DNA of 64,000 nt from Acholeplasmatales bacterium (GCA_017454375.1 JAFTDB010000011.1:25524-89523); one strand, 5' to 3'; counted from the stretch's first letter, positions 53,790 to 61,999 are shown. The notes: generated by a model not told the origin, from the sequence alone. Program-made: numbers and translations.

Positions 53790-54080
53790 ATGAAATTGAA
53801 GTATATATTTTTGGCGAGTGCACTTGTTTTAACATCTTGTACAACGCCAATAAAATTCACAATTAAAACTCATACATCAGATACTCCTAGTGTTACTACT
53901 ACAACAGAGGAGCATACTACCACTACTACGAGTGTAGAACCTACATCTACAGATGAACCTAATACATCAACATCAACAAAGGAGCCTACAACAACTACTT
54001 CAGATGAACCAACCACTACTACATCAAGAGAGGATGTAGTATATAGTGATGATGATGACTGGGGTCCGCTTCACGATTAA
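53790..54080 (+). CDS. Small Thr-rich lipoprotein
   Basis: 96 residues. Signal peptide MKLKYIFLASALVLTSC ends in a lipobox (Cys17). The remainder is a stalk of Thr, Ser, Glu, Pro and Asp with repeated EPTTTT and DEPTTTT units, and an acidic end (VVYSDDDDWGPLHD). No folded domain is visible. It may be a surface spacer or a decoy with a terminal acidic motif. It has its own promoter and terminator. Composition is identical to the stalk segments of the endonuclease and metalloprotease in this window. Confidence 0.8.
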   Translation: MKLKYIFLASALVLTSCTTPIKFTIKTHTSDTPSVTTTTEEHTTTTTSVEPTSTDEPNTSTSTKEPTTTTSDEPTTTTSREDVVYSDDDDWGPLHD

Positions 54081-54086
54081 CAAATA

Positions 54087-54112
54087 AACGGTCAACAAAA
54101 TGACCGTTTTTA
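54087..54112. terminator. Terminator of the Thr-rich lipoprotein gene, also facing the NMN adenylyltransferase gene
   Basis: AACGGTCA (54087-54094) pairs with TGACCGTT (54101-54108), then TTTATTTT on the plus strand; the left flank gives a T-rich stretch on the minus strand. Confidence 0.85.
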
Positions 54113-54631
54113 TTTTACATTAATTAAGATATCTCTTAATTCATCATAATATTTATGAATAGATGGATTTGTATATTTAATGAATAAGTTCTTATCATTA
54201 TTTATTAAAGCCCTTCTTAGTCTGGTTCCGTCGATATCAATAATGCTTCTTTTGATTGGTTCAAAATGAATATTCCTTTTAGTTTCATCATCAAACCATG
54301 TATAACATTTTGATTCCTCACCAAACACAATACAATCAGGCCTACCAAGGGCTTTGGTAGCACATTCTAGCACGTATTGTCCCCAAGCAGGAACATTGCC
54401 TACCCCTAAGTCATTTAAAGGCTTTATGATGATTTTATCACCATATATCTCTGTTAGTAGCTTTTTTCTTTCTTCATAGGTATATGGATTATCAATAGTT
54501 CGAGATTTGTCTGCAGAACCAATAAAGACTAATACCTTATCACATAGCTCTAAAGCTTTATCTATTACTTCCTCATGTCCAAAATGGAAAAGCTGAAATC
54601 TACCTAAAACTAATCCTAATTTATATTTCAT
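54110..54631 (-). CDS. Nicotinamide-nucleotide adenylyltransferase (NadM/NadR-like)
   Basis: 173 residues. GRFQLFHFGHEEVIDKAL has the nucleotidyl transferase GxFxxxHxGH motif in the archaeal NadM/NadR form, VFIGSADKSRTIDNPYTYEER is the NMN site, and IDIDGTRLRRALI replaces the ISTTxxR motif. The enzyme joins NMN with ATP to give NAD+. It ends a pair with nadE (six bases apart), so both late steps of NAD synthesis are co-expressed, although NMN entry would be a salvage or alternative route (NadE forms NAD from NaAD). Confidence 0.88.
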   Translation of the reverse strand: MKYKLGLVLGRFQLFHFGHEEVIDKALELCDKVLVFIGSADKSRTIDNPYTYEERKKLLTEIYGDKIIIKPLNDLGVGNVPAWGQYVLECATKALGRPDCIVFGEESKCYTWFDDETKRNIHFEPIKRSIIDIDGTRLRRALINNDKNLFIKYTNPSIHKYYDELRDILINVK

Positions 54632-54637
54632 ATAATC

Positions 54638-55360
54638 CTACTTCTTTTCAAAATGAGGCATAGGATTAACCTTATGTAGGTTTATTCTATGAAGATAATC
54701 AATTTTTGCCTTAGCTATTTCATCATCACAAATACCAAGTCTAATATATTGATCTAGAACACCATAAGAGAAGCCTAGCTTTTCTTCATCTGACATTCCA
54801 CTCATTCCATCCTCTGGAATCTTTTCAACAAATTTAGATGGTAAGCCTAGCTCTCTACCAAGCTGTCTTACTTCTGTTTTTGTAAAAGTTGAAATAGGAG
54901 CGAAGTCACCTGCAGAATCACCATACTTTGTAGAATATCCAACCCAGTCCTCACTTAGATTGCAGGTATTGGCAACTCTACCACCAACAATCGCACTAAT
55001 ACCATAAAGTGTAGTCATACGAATACGTGATGGTGTATTAGTTTTATATACATCATATTTATTAGGATCAAGCTTCATCTCTTCTCCTATTAAAGATGTT
55101 AGCATATCTACAGGAGCATCAATATTTACAACATAATGCTTAATACCTAAATATTTAACGATATCATAGCTTACATCAATATCATGTTGATTGCCTTTAG
55201 GCATTAATACACCAATGACATTTTCTTTTCCTAAGGCTTTAACAAGAAGTGCTGCCACAACTGATGAATCTGTTCCACCAGAAATACCAACTATAGCCTT
55301 ACAGCCTTTACCATTATTTTCAAAATAATCCTTTATCCAATTTATTACTTCATCTACCAT
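54638..55360 (-). CDS. nadE: NAD+ synthase, ammonia-dependent
   Basis: 241 residues from the ATG at 55360, with GGAGGT nine bases upstream; the frame to 55375 starts with TTG inside this site. The PP-loop SGGTDSSVVAALL binds ATP, and TNTPSRIRMTTLYGIS, ANTCNLSEDWVGYSTKYGDSAGDFAPIS and LPSKFVEKIPEDG follow in family order. No glutaminase domain, so it uses ammonia. It converts nicotinate adenine dinucleotide to NAD+. A terminator lies only about 27 bases ahead of it, after rnfB. Confidence 0.95.
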   Translation of the reverse strand: MVDEVINWIKDYFENNGKGCKAIVGISGGTDSSVVAALLVKALGKENVIGVLMPKGNQHDIDVSYDIVKYLGIKHYVVNIDAPVDMLTSLIGEEMKLDPNKYDVYKTNTPSRIRMTTLYGISAIVGGRVANTCNLSEDWVGYSTKYGDSAGDFAPISTFTKTEVRQLGRELGLPSKFVEKIPEDGMSGMSDEEKLGFSYGVLDQYIRLGICDDEIAKAKIDYLHRINLHKVNPMPHFEKK

Positions 55361-55386
55361 AAACATTACCTCCAAAAAGGGTAAAA

Positions 55387-55409
55387 AAGGAGATTTTTTA
55401 CATCTCCTT
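55387..55409 (-). terminator. Terminator or attenuator between rnfB and nadE
   Basis: AAGGAGAT (55387-55394) pairs with ATCTCCTT (55402-55409); on the minus strand it is followed by TTTTTTACCC. It ends the rnf operon, or lets a fraction of transcripts continue into nadE, as little room exists for a nadE promoter. Confidence 0.85.
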
Positions 55410-55415
55410 ATTTTA

Positions 55416-55736
55416 TTACTTTAATTTTATAGGGTTGATTGTACCATCCGCATTTGGATGTTCATCAAGATATTTTCTAATTGCCTCTGGCTTACCAGAT
55501 TTACAACCTGGCTTACATTGGCTTAGGTTATCAGCCTTTCCTTCAACGATTGCCTCTGCGAAGCCTGCACAACCAGGGAAACCACAAGCACCACAGTTTG
55601 CGTTAGGTAGCATTGCGGCAATCTCTTCTATTCTATTATCGATTTCAACATGAAATACCTTAGATGCGAAGGCTAGACCAAAACCAAATAATAATCCTAA
55701 TCCTGTAAGGATAAGTACTGCCCAAAGTATTGTCAC
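55416..55736 (-). CDS. rnfB: Rnf complex subunit RnfB, short form
   Basis: 106 residues. One N-terminal membrane helix, then the [4Fe-4S] motif NANCGACGFPGCAGFAEAIV with C-x2-C-x4-C and a later Cys in LSQCKPGCKSGK. Most RnfB proteins (about 180-330 residues) carry one or more further ferredoxin clusters; here the protein ends 30 residues after the first cluster, so those are missing. RnfB is the ferredoxin-facing subunit of the Rnf complex, which couples reduced ferredoxin oxidation by NAD+ to Na+ or H+ export. It overlaps the Cys-rich small protein gene by four bases. Confidence 0.88.
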   Translation of the reverse strand: MTILWAVLILTGLGLLFGFGLAFASKVFHVEIDNRIEEIAAMLPNANCGACGFPGCAGFAEAIVEGKADNLSQCKPGCKSGKPEAIRKYLDEHPNADGTINPIKLK

Positions 55737-55963
55737 TTTAAATCACCGTCTTTCTTGAATTCTTCCTTTAATTTTTCATATTCAAATTTTTCTTTTATTT
55801 CACAAGAAGAATTTGAACAAGCCATACAGCTTTCCTCTTCAATTTTTATATTTTCACAGCCCTTTGGTACGGGAGTTTTTCTATTGATAACAAATGTTAT
55901 AAAGAATAAAGCCAATAAACCAACAATCAAGCAGATTGATAAGACTAAATATAATGTTTGCAT
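55733..55963 (-). CDS. Small Cys-rich membrane protein inside the rnf operon
   Basis: 76 residues: a membrane helix (4-26), then a charged tail with cysteines C36, C46, C49, C54 (C-x9-C-x2-C-x4-C) in GCENIKIEEESCMACSNSSC. It lies between rnfA and rnfB, with a one-base gap to rnfA and overlap with rnfB, so it is expressed with the complex. It is not one of the six canonical Rnf subunits. The Cys spacing could hold an Fe-S cluster, which might make up for the short RnfB. This is inference; alternatively it is a Cys-rich protein of the FeoB-associated type. Confidence 0.7.
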   Translation of the reverse strand: MQTLYLVLSICLIVGLLALFFITFVINRKTPVPKGCENIKIEEESCMACSNSSCEIKEKFEYEKLKEEFKKDGDLK

Positions 55964-55964
55964 A

Positions 55965-56546
55965 TTAGATTAAACCACTTAATCCTAGGAAAGCCATTGC
56001 CATTAAGGCTGCAGTAATTAAGGCAATAGGAACACCCTTGAATGCGCTTGGGTTTTCTCTAGCATCTAGACGATATCTAATTGTAGAGAATACAAAGATT
56101 ACAAGTGCGAAGCCTAAGCCTGTACCAATAGCATTAGCCATTGAGTCTGCAAAATTTAAGCCTTGATCAGTGTTGCCTTGAGCAACACCAAGTACAGCAC
56201 AGTTTGTTGTGATTAAAGGTAAGTAAACACCAAGAGATTTATATAGTGAAGGTGAATACTTTTTAATAATCATTTCGATTAATTGAACAAGGGAAGCAAT
56301 AACTAGAATATAAGTTATTGTATCCATGAATTGAATACCAGCTGCCTTTAATAGTTGGTAAATTGGCCAACAAATTAAAGATGCTAGGAAAATAACGAAT
56401 ACTACTGCGGCACCCATACCTAGAGCACTTGATGATTTTTTAGATACACCAAGGAATGGACAGATACCATAGAATCTAGAAAGAGTAACGTTATTGATTA
56501 GCATAGCGTTAACTATACCTAATAAGAATGCGATAATCCAGTTCAT
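55965..56546 (-). CDS. rnfA: Rnf complex membrane subunit RnfA
   Basis: 193 residues with six membrane helices. NNVTLSRFYGICPFLGVSKK and CAVLGVAQGN are the two conserved half-repeats shared by RnfA and RnfE (the Cys of CPFLG and NCAVLG hold the intramembrane Fe-S cluster). It overlaps rnfE by one base. Confidence 0.95.
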   Translation of the reverse strand: MNWIIAFLLGIVNAMLINNVTLSRFYGICPFLGVSKKSSSALGMGAAVVFVIFLASLICWPIYQLLKAAGIQFMDTITYILVIASLVQLIEMIIKKYSPSLYKSLGVYLPLITTNCAVLGVAQGNTDQGLNFADSMANAIGTGLGFALVIFVFSTIRYRLDARENPSAFKGVPIALITAALMAMAFLGLSGLI

Positions 56547-57289
56547 TATGCCACCTCCACATTCTTAGCTTCCATAGCTTTCTTAGCTAGCTCTTCAGCC
56601 TTTTTCTTTTTAAGCTCTTCTATTCTTGCCATTTCAATTGCCTTTAACTTAGCTTCCTTACGATTCTTGAAGAAGGCAATTACTGCAAGCACGATACCTA
56701 ATGTTAGGAATCCACCAGCAGATTGAACAAAAATAGAGAATGCATATTCTTGTGGGAATAGATGTAGGTGAATTTCTGTTCCGATTTTGAAATATACACC
56801 AAATGCAATTCCACCAGTACCTAATACTTCTCTTATTAATGATACGATTAATAAGGCAATCATATAACCGATACCTGTACCAAGCGCATCCATGAGTGAA
56901 GCTACTGGTCCATGTTTAGAAGCAAATGCTTCAGCACGTCCTAGAATTATACAGTTAACAACAATTAGTGAAATAAATACACCAAGTGATGAATATAAAT
57001 CAGGAACTAATGCTTCTGTTAACATCTTAATAATTGTTACGAATGTTGCGATAACAACAATGTAGCATGGAATCTTAACTTGAGATGGAATAATGTTTCT
57101 TAATAATGAAATTAAGACATTAGAACCAATTAAAACTAAGATTACCAAAATAGACATACCAAATGCTGATTCAACACTCTTAGTAACAGCTAGTGTAGGA
57201 CACATACCAAGAAGTGAAACGAACACTGGATTTTCTTTAATAATACCTGCGACGAAGGCAGCCTTTTTAGAAATATCATCTTTTTTCAT
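56546..57289 (-). CDS. rnfE: Rnf complex membrane subunit RnfE
   Basis: 247 residues; NPVFVSLLGMCPTLAVTKS and VNCIILGRAEAFASKHG are the hallmark half-repeats with the cluster cysteines, and GTGIGYMIALLIVSLIREVLGTG follows. Six membrane helices; the 40-residue C-terminal tail is a Lys/Glu/Ala-rich helix (LKAIEMARIEELKKKKAEEL), longer than in most RnfE proteins. It starts 12 bases after rnfG. Confidence 0.95.
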   Translation of the reverse strand: MKKDDISKKAAFVAGIIKENPVFVSLLGMCPTLAVTKSVESAFGMSILVILVLIGSNVLISLLRNIIPSQVKIPCYIVVIATFVTIIKMLTEALVPDLYSSLGVFISLIVVNCIILGRAEAFASKHGPVASLMDALGTGIGYMIALLIVSLIREVLGTGGIAFGVYFKIGTEIHLHLFPQEYAFSIFVQSAGGFLTLGIVLAVIAFFKNRKEAKLKAIEMARIEELKKKKAEELAKKAMEAKNVEVA

Positions 57290-57300
57290 TATGCTACCTC

Positions 57301-57873
57301 CTAATTAGTTTTATTATAATCTTCAAAAGCAATTAAGATTAATTCCTTAATTAGCTTTGCACCATAGGTTGCACCACAGCTTGCATCTACATTCTTTACT
57401 GCGTTTTCATCAAGTGGATTAACCTTTTCTCCTGCTTGTGGAGCAAAGCCAATTTCAATTGATGATTTTTCACTTGATGGATAAGATGCACGCATATGTG
57501 ATTCAACAGTTGAAGCAAATGATTGTTCATTTGTTACAAATTCTACTTGATAAAGCATATCATCTTTAATGGCTACCATTAATGTAATAGTACCATATGC
57601 ATTTTTACCAGTTACATTATAAACATAACCAAGTGCATTACCATCCTTATCTGCAGCTAAAATCTTTTTAGTAATATTTTCAGATGATGTTGCTGATACA
57701 CTAGATTTTTCTTTATCATAATCTTTAAATATTTTTTGAATTGTTTGTTCTTCTGTCTGCTCATTGTTCTTAGCAATAACAGGAGCAGTTGCTAAATTGA
57801 TACCTGCAATTATTGCTGAACATACTAAAGCAATTAAAGCTAGAACTGATGCGATCTTTAAATATTTCATCAT
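57301..57873 (-). CDS. rnfG: Rnf complex FMN-binding subunit RnfG
   Basis: The ATG at 57873 begins on the last base of the rnfD stop (TAATG), with GGGAGG nine bases upstream; the frame further up belongs to rnfD. 190 residues. One membrane helix (residues 4-26) then the FMN-binding domain. The covalent FMN attachment site is the threonine in DASCGATYGA, a (S/T)GAT-type motif that the transferase ApbE modifies. No apbE is present in the window. Confidence 0.93.
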   Translation of the reverse strand: MMKYLKIASVLALIALVCSAIIAGINLATAPVIAKNNEQTEEQTIQKIFKDYDKEKSSVSATSSENITKKILAADKDGNALGYVYNVTGKNAYGTITLMVAIKDDMLYQVEFVTNEQSFASTVESHMRASYPSSEKSSIEIGFAPQAGEKVNPLDENAVKNVDASCGATYGAKLIKELILIAFEDYNKTN

Positions 57874-58976
57874 TAGAACCAGCCTCCCATCACTATAGCA
57901 CTTACAATGCAGCCCATAGCAATCATTGCGACTGCTAAGCCTAAGCATTGCTTCCAAGTGTAGGTGTTTTGTTTACCACGCATTAGATAATCAATACATG
58001 GAGCAATTGCGTTCGCAATTAAAATTGAGAATGCAGCACCTTCTGGATAAGCACCACCTAAACGGATTAATACAGTAATTGATCCTGCAATTGCACCGTG
58101 AAGAACACGACCATATTTAGATGTTGGAGATGTTACTGGATCTGTAATCATAAATACGGCTGCGAAGAATGCACCACCAGTAAATAATTGATATGCCCAG
58201 ATTTCACCAACGTTACCACCAAACTTACCAGCATAGCTTATTGCGCCTACTAGCATTAATGCAGCAAAGCTTAATAAGTAACCTAGACAAGCTCTTAAAT
58301 CTGCTGAACGTCTAATGAATAAATAGATTGCACCAACTAAGATACAAATGATTGATACCTCACCCATTGAACCAGGAGCATTACCAATGAAATTATTTAA
58401 TATTGAATATCCTCCAACATTACCAATATTTCCTTTGACAAGTCCTAAAGGTGTAGCACCAAGTGTTGCATCATAAGTAACTTGGCCAACATATGCTTCC
58501 TTTAGCTTTGAGCCAAAGCAGATGGCAACGAAGATTCTACCAACTGCGGCTGGGTTGAAGATATTTGATCCTAAACCACCAAATACCATCTTACCAATAA
58601 CAATACCAAAGATTGCACCAGTGAATGTTACATACCATGAGCAACCTGCTGGTAAAATCATTGCGTAGATTAAACCAGAAATAACTGGAGCTAAAATGTT
58701 ATTGATTGTGTATGTTTCATGTACTCTTTGGAAGCCTTCTTTAGAGAATAATTCTTTTACTTTCATTCCCTTAGGCCATTTAATAAGCATATGAGATAGA
58801 AGTTCAAAGAATACCATTGTTAAAACTGATGTTAAAACAATGTATCCTGAATTCCATCCATTTTGGATTAACGCAAATATTACAACAGGTGACAAAGCGA
58901 TGATGACATCCATCATCATTCTGCCAACTGAAACATCCTTTCTAATGTAAGGAGCTGATTGTGGAACTAATTTCAT
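57873..58976 (-). CDS. rnfD: Rnf complex membrane subunit RnfD
   Basis: 367 residues with about nine membrane helices. SAPYIRKDVSVGRMMMDVIIAL is the usual opening. YDATLGATPLGLVKG has the threonine that carries covalent FMN in RnfD, and GAFFAAVFMITDPVTSPTSKYGR follows. It overlaps rnfG by one base and starts 11 bases after rnfC. Confidence 0.95.
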   Translation of the reverse strand: MKLVPQSAPYIRKDVSVGRMMMDVIIALSPVVIFALIQNGWNSGYIVLTSVLTMVFFELLSHMLIKWPKGMKVKELFSKEGFQRVHETYTINNILAPVISGLIYAMILPAGCSWYVTFTGAIFGIVIGKMVFGGLGSNIFNPAAVGRIFVAICFGSKLKEAYVGQVTYDATLGATPLGLVKGNIGNVGGYSILNNFIGNAPGSMGEVSIICILVGAIYLFIRRSADLRACLGYLLSFAALMLVGAISYAGKFGGNVGEIWAYQLFTGGAFFAAVFMITDPVTSPTSKYGRVLHGAIAGSITVLIRLGGAYPEGAAFSILIANAIAPCIDYLMRGKQNTYTWKQCLGLAVAMIAMGCIVSAIVMGGWF

Positions 58977-58987
58977 ATCTACACCCC

Positions 58988-60286
58988 CTACACTGCCATT
59001 TTCTTTGCCTTACGACAATAATCTGTTAAATGTATCTTTGATGTACATGTGTATGAACACATACCACAAAGAATACAAGCTTTTATATTTAGCTTTGTCT
59101 TTAAAGCTTCTTTATCATTATTCTTAACTGCGTGCATTATCTCAACAGGCTGTAATCCTGCAGGGCATGAATATACACATGATGCACAACGTACACATGG
59201 TTCTTCTATTTCCTTCTTTGCGTTTAGGATAATACATGAAGTACATGTTCTTGTTATAACCGCATCATCTCTAACAAGGTTAGCACCCATCATCGGTCCA
59301 CCAAGAATTAATACCTTATCAGTATCATCAACATAGCCCTTTGATTCTTTAATTAATTCTTGAAGTGGTGTACCAATTCTAACACGGAAGTTAAGTGGTA
59401 ATTTAATACCATCACCAGTTAATGTAAAGTTACGCTCAATAACTGGTTGATTCCACTTAATAGCACGCCACAAGCCTACTATTGTAGATACATTAAATAC
59501 CATAATACCTAATTTAGCTGGAAGTACACCTTGTGGTACCTTTACACCTAAACCAGTCTTAATCATTTCAATTTCCCATCCTTGTGGATAATAATTACCA
59601 ACTCTCTTAACCTCAATTGGTAATTCTGGGAATCTTGTTAATTCAGCAGTTAATGTATAATACAAATCATCATATTTCTTCTTTATACATATTACAGCTC
59701 TTTTAGCATTAAAAGCATGTAATGCATATTTTATACCTAACATTATTTGTTCAGGGAATTCCATGATTAAACGATGGTCAGCCGACAAATAAGGCTCACA
59801 TTCAACACCATTAATACAAATAGTATCAATAGGGTCCTTTGTTTGGAATTTGATATAAGTTGGGAATGATGAACCACCAAGTCCAACTAACGCATTATTC
59901 TTCGTTATTTCAGCAAAGTCTTCTAATGTTAATTTCTCAATTTCCTCATCTGTTCTTTCCTGAACTCTTTCATGATATTCATCTTTAAAATCGTTTTTAA
60001 TAACTATGAATTCAACAAGCTTACCACTTCTGTGGAATTTCTTTACAGGCTCTACAACCTCGCCTGATACTGTAGCATGAATTGGCTGTTCAAAGAATGC
60101 TCCCTTACGCATACCTATGATTTGTCCAATTCTAACATGATCACCTGGCTTAACAAATGATTCAGCCGATAGACATCTTGCGTTGGTCATAGCAAGATAA
60201 GCATACTCAGGTTTAGTATACTTTACTGTCGGCAAATGCAGTGTCAAACCTCTTATGTTTGCTATCTGCCTTGTCTTAGCAATCAT
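58988..60286 (-). CDS. rnfC: Rnf complex NADH-binding subunit RnfC
   Basis: 432 residues from the ATG at 60286, after AGGGAGGAG; the frame to 60310 is leader. RIGQIIGMRKGAFFEQPIHA is the N-terminal barrel; NALVGLGGSSFPTYIKF is the nucleotide/FMN loop; the C-terminus holds two [4Fe-4S] motifs, CVRCASCVYSCP and CILCGMCSYTC. RnfC passes electrons to NAD+ in the cytosol. First gene of the rnf operon. Confidence 0.95.
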   Translation of the reverse strand: MIAKTRQIANIRGLTLHLPTVKYTKPEYAYLAMTNARCLSAESFVKPGDHVRIGQIIGMRKGAFFEQPIHATVSGEVVEPVKKFHRSGKLVEFIVIKNDFKDEYHERVQERTDEEIEKLTLEDFAEITKNNALVGLGGSSFPTYIKFQTKDPIDTICINGVECEPYLSADHRLIMEFPEQIMLGIKYALHAFNAKRAVICIKKKYDDLYYTLTAELTRFPELPIEVKRVGNYYPQGWEIEMIKTGLGVKVPQGVLPAKLGIMVFNVSTIVGLWRAIKWNQPVIERNFTLTGDGIKLPLNFRVRIGTPLQELIKESKGYVDDTDKVLILGGPMMGANLVRDDAVITRTCTSCIILNAKKEIEEPCVRCASCVYSCPAGLQPVEIMHAVKNNDKEALKTKLNIKACILCGMCSYTCTSKIHLTDYCRKAKKMAV

Positions 60287-60325
60287 ATTACTCCTCCCTC
60301 TATAAAACAAAAAGTATTACATAGA

Positions 60326-60347
60326 CAATTATATCACAATATAATTG
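60326..60347. promoter_or_regulatory. Palindrome overlapping the rnfC promoter
   Basis: CAATTATA (60326-60333) and TATAATTG (60340-60347), perfect 8-base inverted copies with a six-base spacer (TCACAA). On the minus strand TATAAT (60333-60328) is preceded by TGTGA, an extended -10. Because the palindrome also gives TATAAT on the plus strand, the site may be an operator for the rnf operon. Confidence 0.55.
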
Positions 60348-60408
60348 CTTTGAAAAAAGAAAAATGAAAGCCCTTTCAAAATTGTGCTGTTTTTTCCTAA
60401 AACAAAAA

Positions 60409-60487
60409 TGACAAAAAAATATTGAAATGACAAAAATGTATAGTGAATGACAAAAATATTTACAAACGACAAAAATATTTATATAAT
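60409..60487 (+). promoter_or_regulatory. Four direct repeats and promoter of the AAA ATPase gene
   Basis: TGACAAAAA starts at 60409, 60428, 60448 and 60467 (last copy CGACAAAAAT), a 19-20-base period. The promoter TTTACA (60459-60464), 17 bases, TATAAT (60482-60487) is interleaved: the fourth copy lies between the two boxes and the third directly before the -35. This is the pattern of an operator array or iterons. Confidence 0.7.
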
Positions 60488-60508
60488 AAGGTTGGAAGGT
60501 GATTTTAT

Positions 60509-61555
60509 ATGAACAGCCCATTTACTATTGTATTTGGAGAGAAACCAAATAATTTAATTAAAAGACCAAATGACTTTAATAATATAACATCAATTTTTGA
60601 TAGTGGCACTCCTGAGACTAAAATAATTACTATCACTGGTCCTCGTGGTTGTGGTAAAACTGTATTATTAACATCTATCAAAAATTATTATGATGAAAAA
60701 GACAATTGGATTACAGTTGATGTCAATCCTAACGACGACATTTTAGAACAAATAGCCGCAAAAATTTACGAATCTGGAAAGCTAAAAAAGCTATTTTTAA
60801 AGGCTGAATTTAATTTTTCATTCAAAGGAATAGGTTTTTCAATCCAGGGACAGGATCCGGTAAGCAGTATTTATACATTACTTGAAAAAATGTTTAAATA
60901 TTTAAAAGATAAGGATAAAAGAATATTAATAACAATAGATGATGTATCAAATACCGAATTTATAAAAAAATTTGCATCATCTTATCAAAGCTTTATAAGA
61001 GAAAGCTATCCAATCTTTTTATTAATGACTGGTTTATATGAAAATGTAGAAAAAATAGAGAAAAATAAAAATTTAACATTTTTAGCTAGAACCCCAAAAA
61101 TATATCTGGATAAGTTAAATCTAAGAGCTATTACATTATCATATATGGATGTTTTTAATATTAGCCAAGATGATGCTATCAAATTAGCTAAACAAACAAA
61201 CGGATACGCATATGGATTTCAGCTACTTGGAAGTATCCTTTATAAAAATAATAAAACCAAAGTTGATAAAGATGTATTATCAAAATATGATTTAAGCTTG
61301 GAAGATAATGCATATTCACTTATGTGGGATGAATTATCAAACGTTGAAAAGAATTTATTATTCTTATTAGTTAAATATAATGGTCAAACTAAAGAAATGA
61401 TAAATAATTCAGATTTTAATAATTCTTCTTTCCAAGTTTATAAAAAGAGATTAACAAAAAAAGGAATCGTTGACGATTCCTTACGTGGAAAATTATCATT
61501 TAGTCTTCCAAGATTCAAAGAATTTGTTGAATTCCAAATGAAATTAGAAGAATAA
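60509..61555 (+). CDS. AAA/STAND-type ATPase with C-terminal helix-turn-helix-like region
   Basis: 348 residues. Walker A TGPRGCGKTVLL (44-51), Walker B ILITIDDVSN, and FLLMTGLYENVEKI with an Arg-sensor-like TFLARTPKIYL are the order of the archaeal-ATPase/AAA group. The middle (AIKLAKQTNGYAYGFQLLGS) is the helical lid. The last 70 residues (SNVEKNLLFLLVKYNGQTKE to LSFSLPRFKEFV) look like a winged helix. Role unknown; such single ATPases are frequent in gut Firmicutes. It may bind its own repeats at 60409-60476. AAGGTGA lies upstream of the ATG. Confidence 0.8.
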   Translation: MNSPFTIVFGEKPNNLIKRPNDFNNITSIFDSGTPETKIITITGPRGCGKTVLLTSIKNYYDEKDNWITVDVNPNDDILEQIAAKIYESGKLKKLFLKAEFNFSFKGIGFSIQGQDPVSSIYTLLEKMFKYLKDKDKRILITIDDVSNTEFIKKFASSYQSFIRESYPIFLLMTGLYENVEKIEKNKNLTFLARTPKIYLDKLNLRAITLSYMDVFNISQDDAIKLAKQTNGYAYGFQLLGSILYKNNKTKVDKDVLSKYDLSLEDNAYSLMWDELSNVEKNLLFLLVKYNGQTKEMINNSDFNNSSFQVYKKRLTKKGIVDDSLRGKLSFSLPRFKEFVEFQMKLEE

Positions 61556-61571
61556 TTCTTACTTTAATAGT

Positions 61572-61601
61572 AAAGGCATGTGTCCGACACATGCCTTTTT
61601 C
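61572..61601. terminator. Bidirectional terminator after the ATPase gene
   Basis: AAAGGCATGTG (61572-61582), loop TCCGA, CACATGCCTTT (61588-61598), then TT; both genes on either side end here. Confidence 0.88.
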
Positions 61602-61999
61602 TATTTATCTTGGCCCAATACTTTACCATAAGCTAATACAGCATTCTTTACACAAATATCACATGGACAAAGTGGCTTTCCATCAGTCATTTGTTTTAAT
61701 TCCCTACATTTAGTTGCACCACAATTAGCTTTGAATTCTTCTATCAATTGCTTTGATAATCTAATTGTTGCATCTCCATTAGTTTTCATTCCTAAAACTA
61801 TATTAGCTCCAATTAATGCACCACATGTTGCTTCCATATTACCCATACCAGCACAAAATCCAGCACCGATATTTTTTAATGTATTATCATCTAAATTACT
61901 ATCTTCTTTTAGTGCTAATAGTACAGCCTGTGCACAATTAAGCTTTCCACTTAATTTTGCTTCTTGTGCCATTTTAGCACGTTCTTTTATATTTAACAT
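61601..61999 (-). CDS. C_GCAxxG_C_C family redox protein
   Basis: 132 residues. The name-giving motif is visible: NCAQAVLLAL, GAGFCAGMGNMEATCGALIGA, then ANCGATKCRELK and PLCPCDICV give the paired cysteines. Members are small putative redox or Fe-S proteins common in strict anaerobes. Function unknown. Alone between terminators. Confidence 0.9.
   Translation of the reverse strand: MLNIKERAKMAQEAKLSGKLNCAQAVLLALKEDSNLDDNTLKNIGAGFCAGMGNMEATCGALIGANIVLGMKTNGDATIRLSKQLIEEFKANCGATKCRELKQMTDGKPLCPCDICVKNAVLAYGKVLGQDK

Noticed and set aside
60334..60347. Rex-binding site at the rnf promoter
   Set aside because: Only half of TTGTGA-N6-TCACAA is present; the palindrome is of a different sequence.
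60300..60521. 73-codon minus-strand ORF between rnfC and the ATPase
   Set aside because: Covers repeats and promoters, Phe/Cys/Ile-rich composition, no ribosome binding site; it is noncoding sequence read in one frame.
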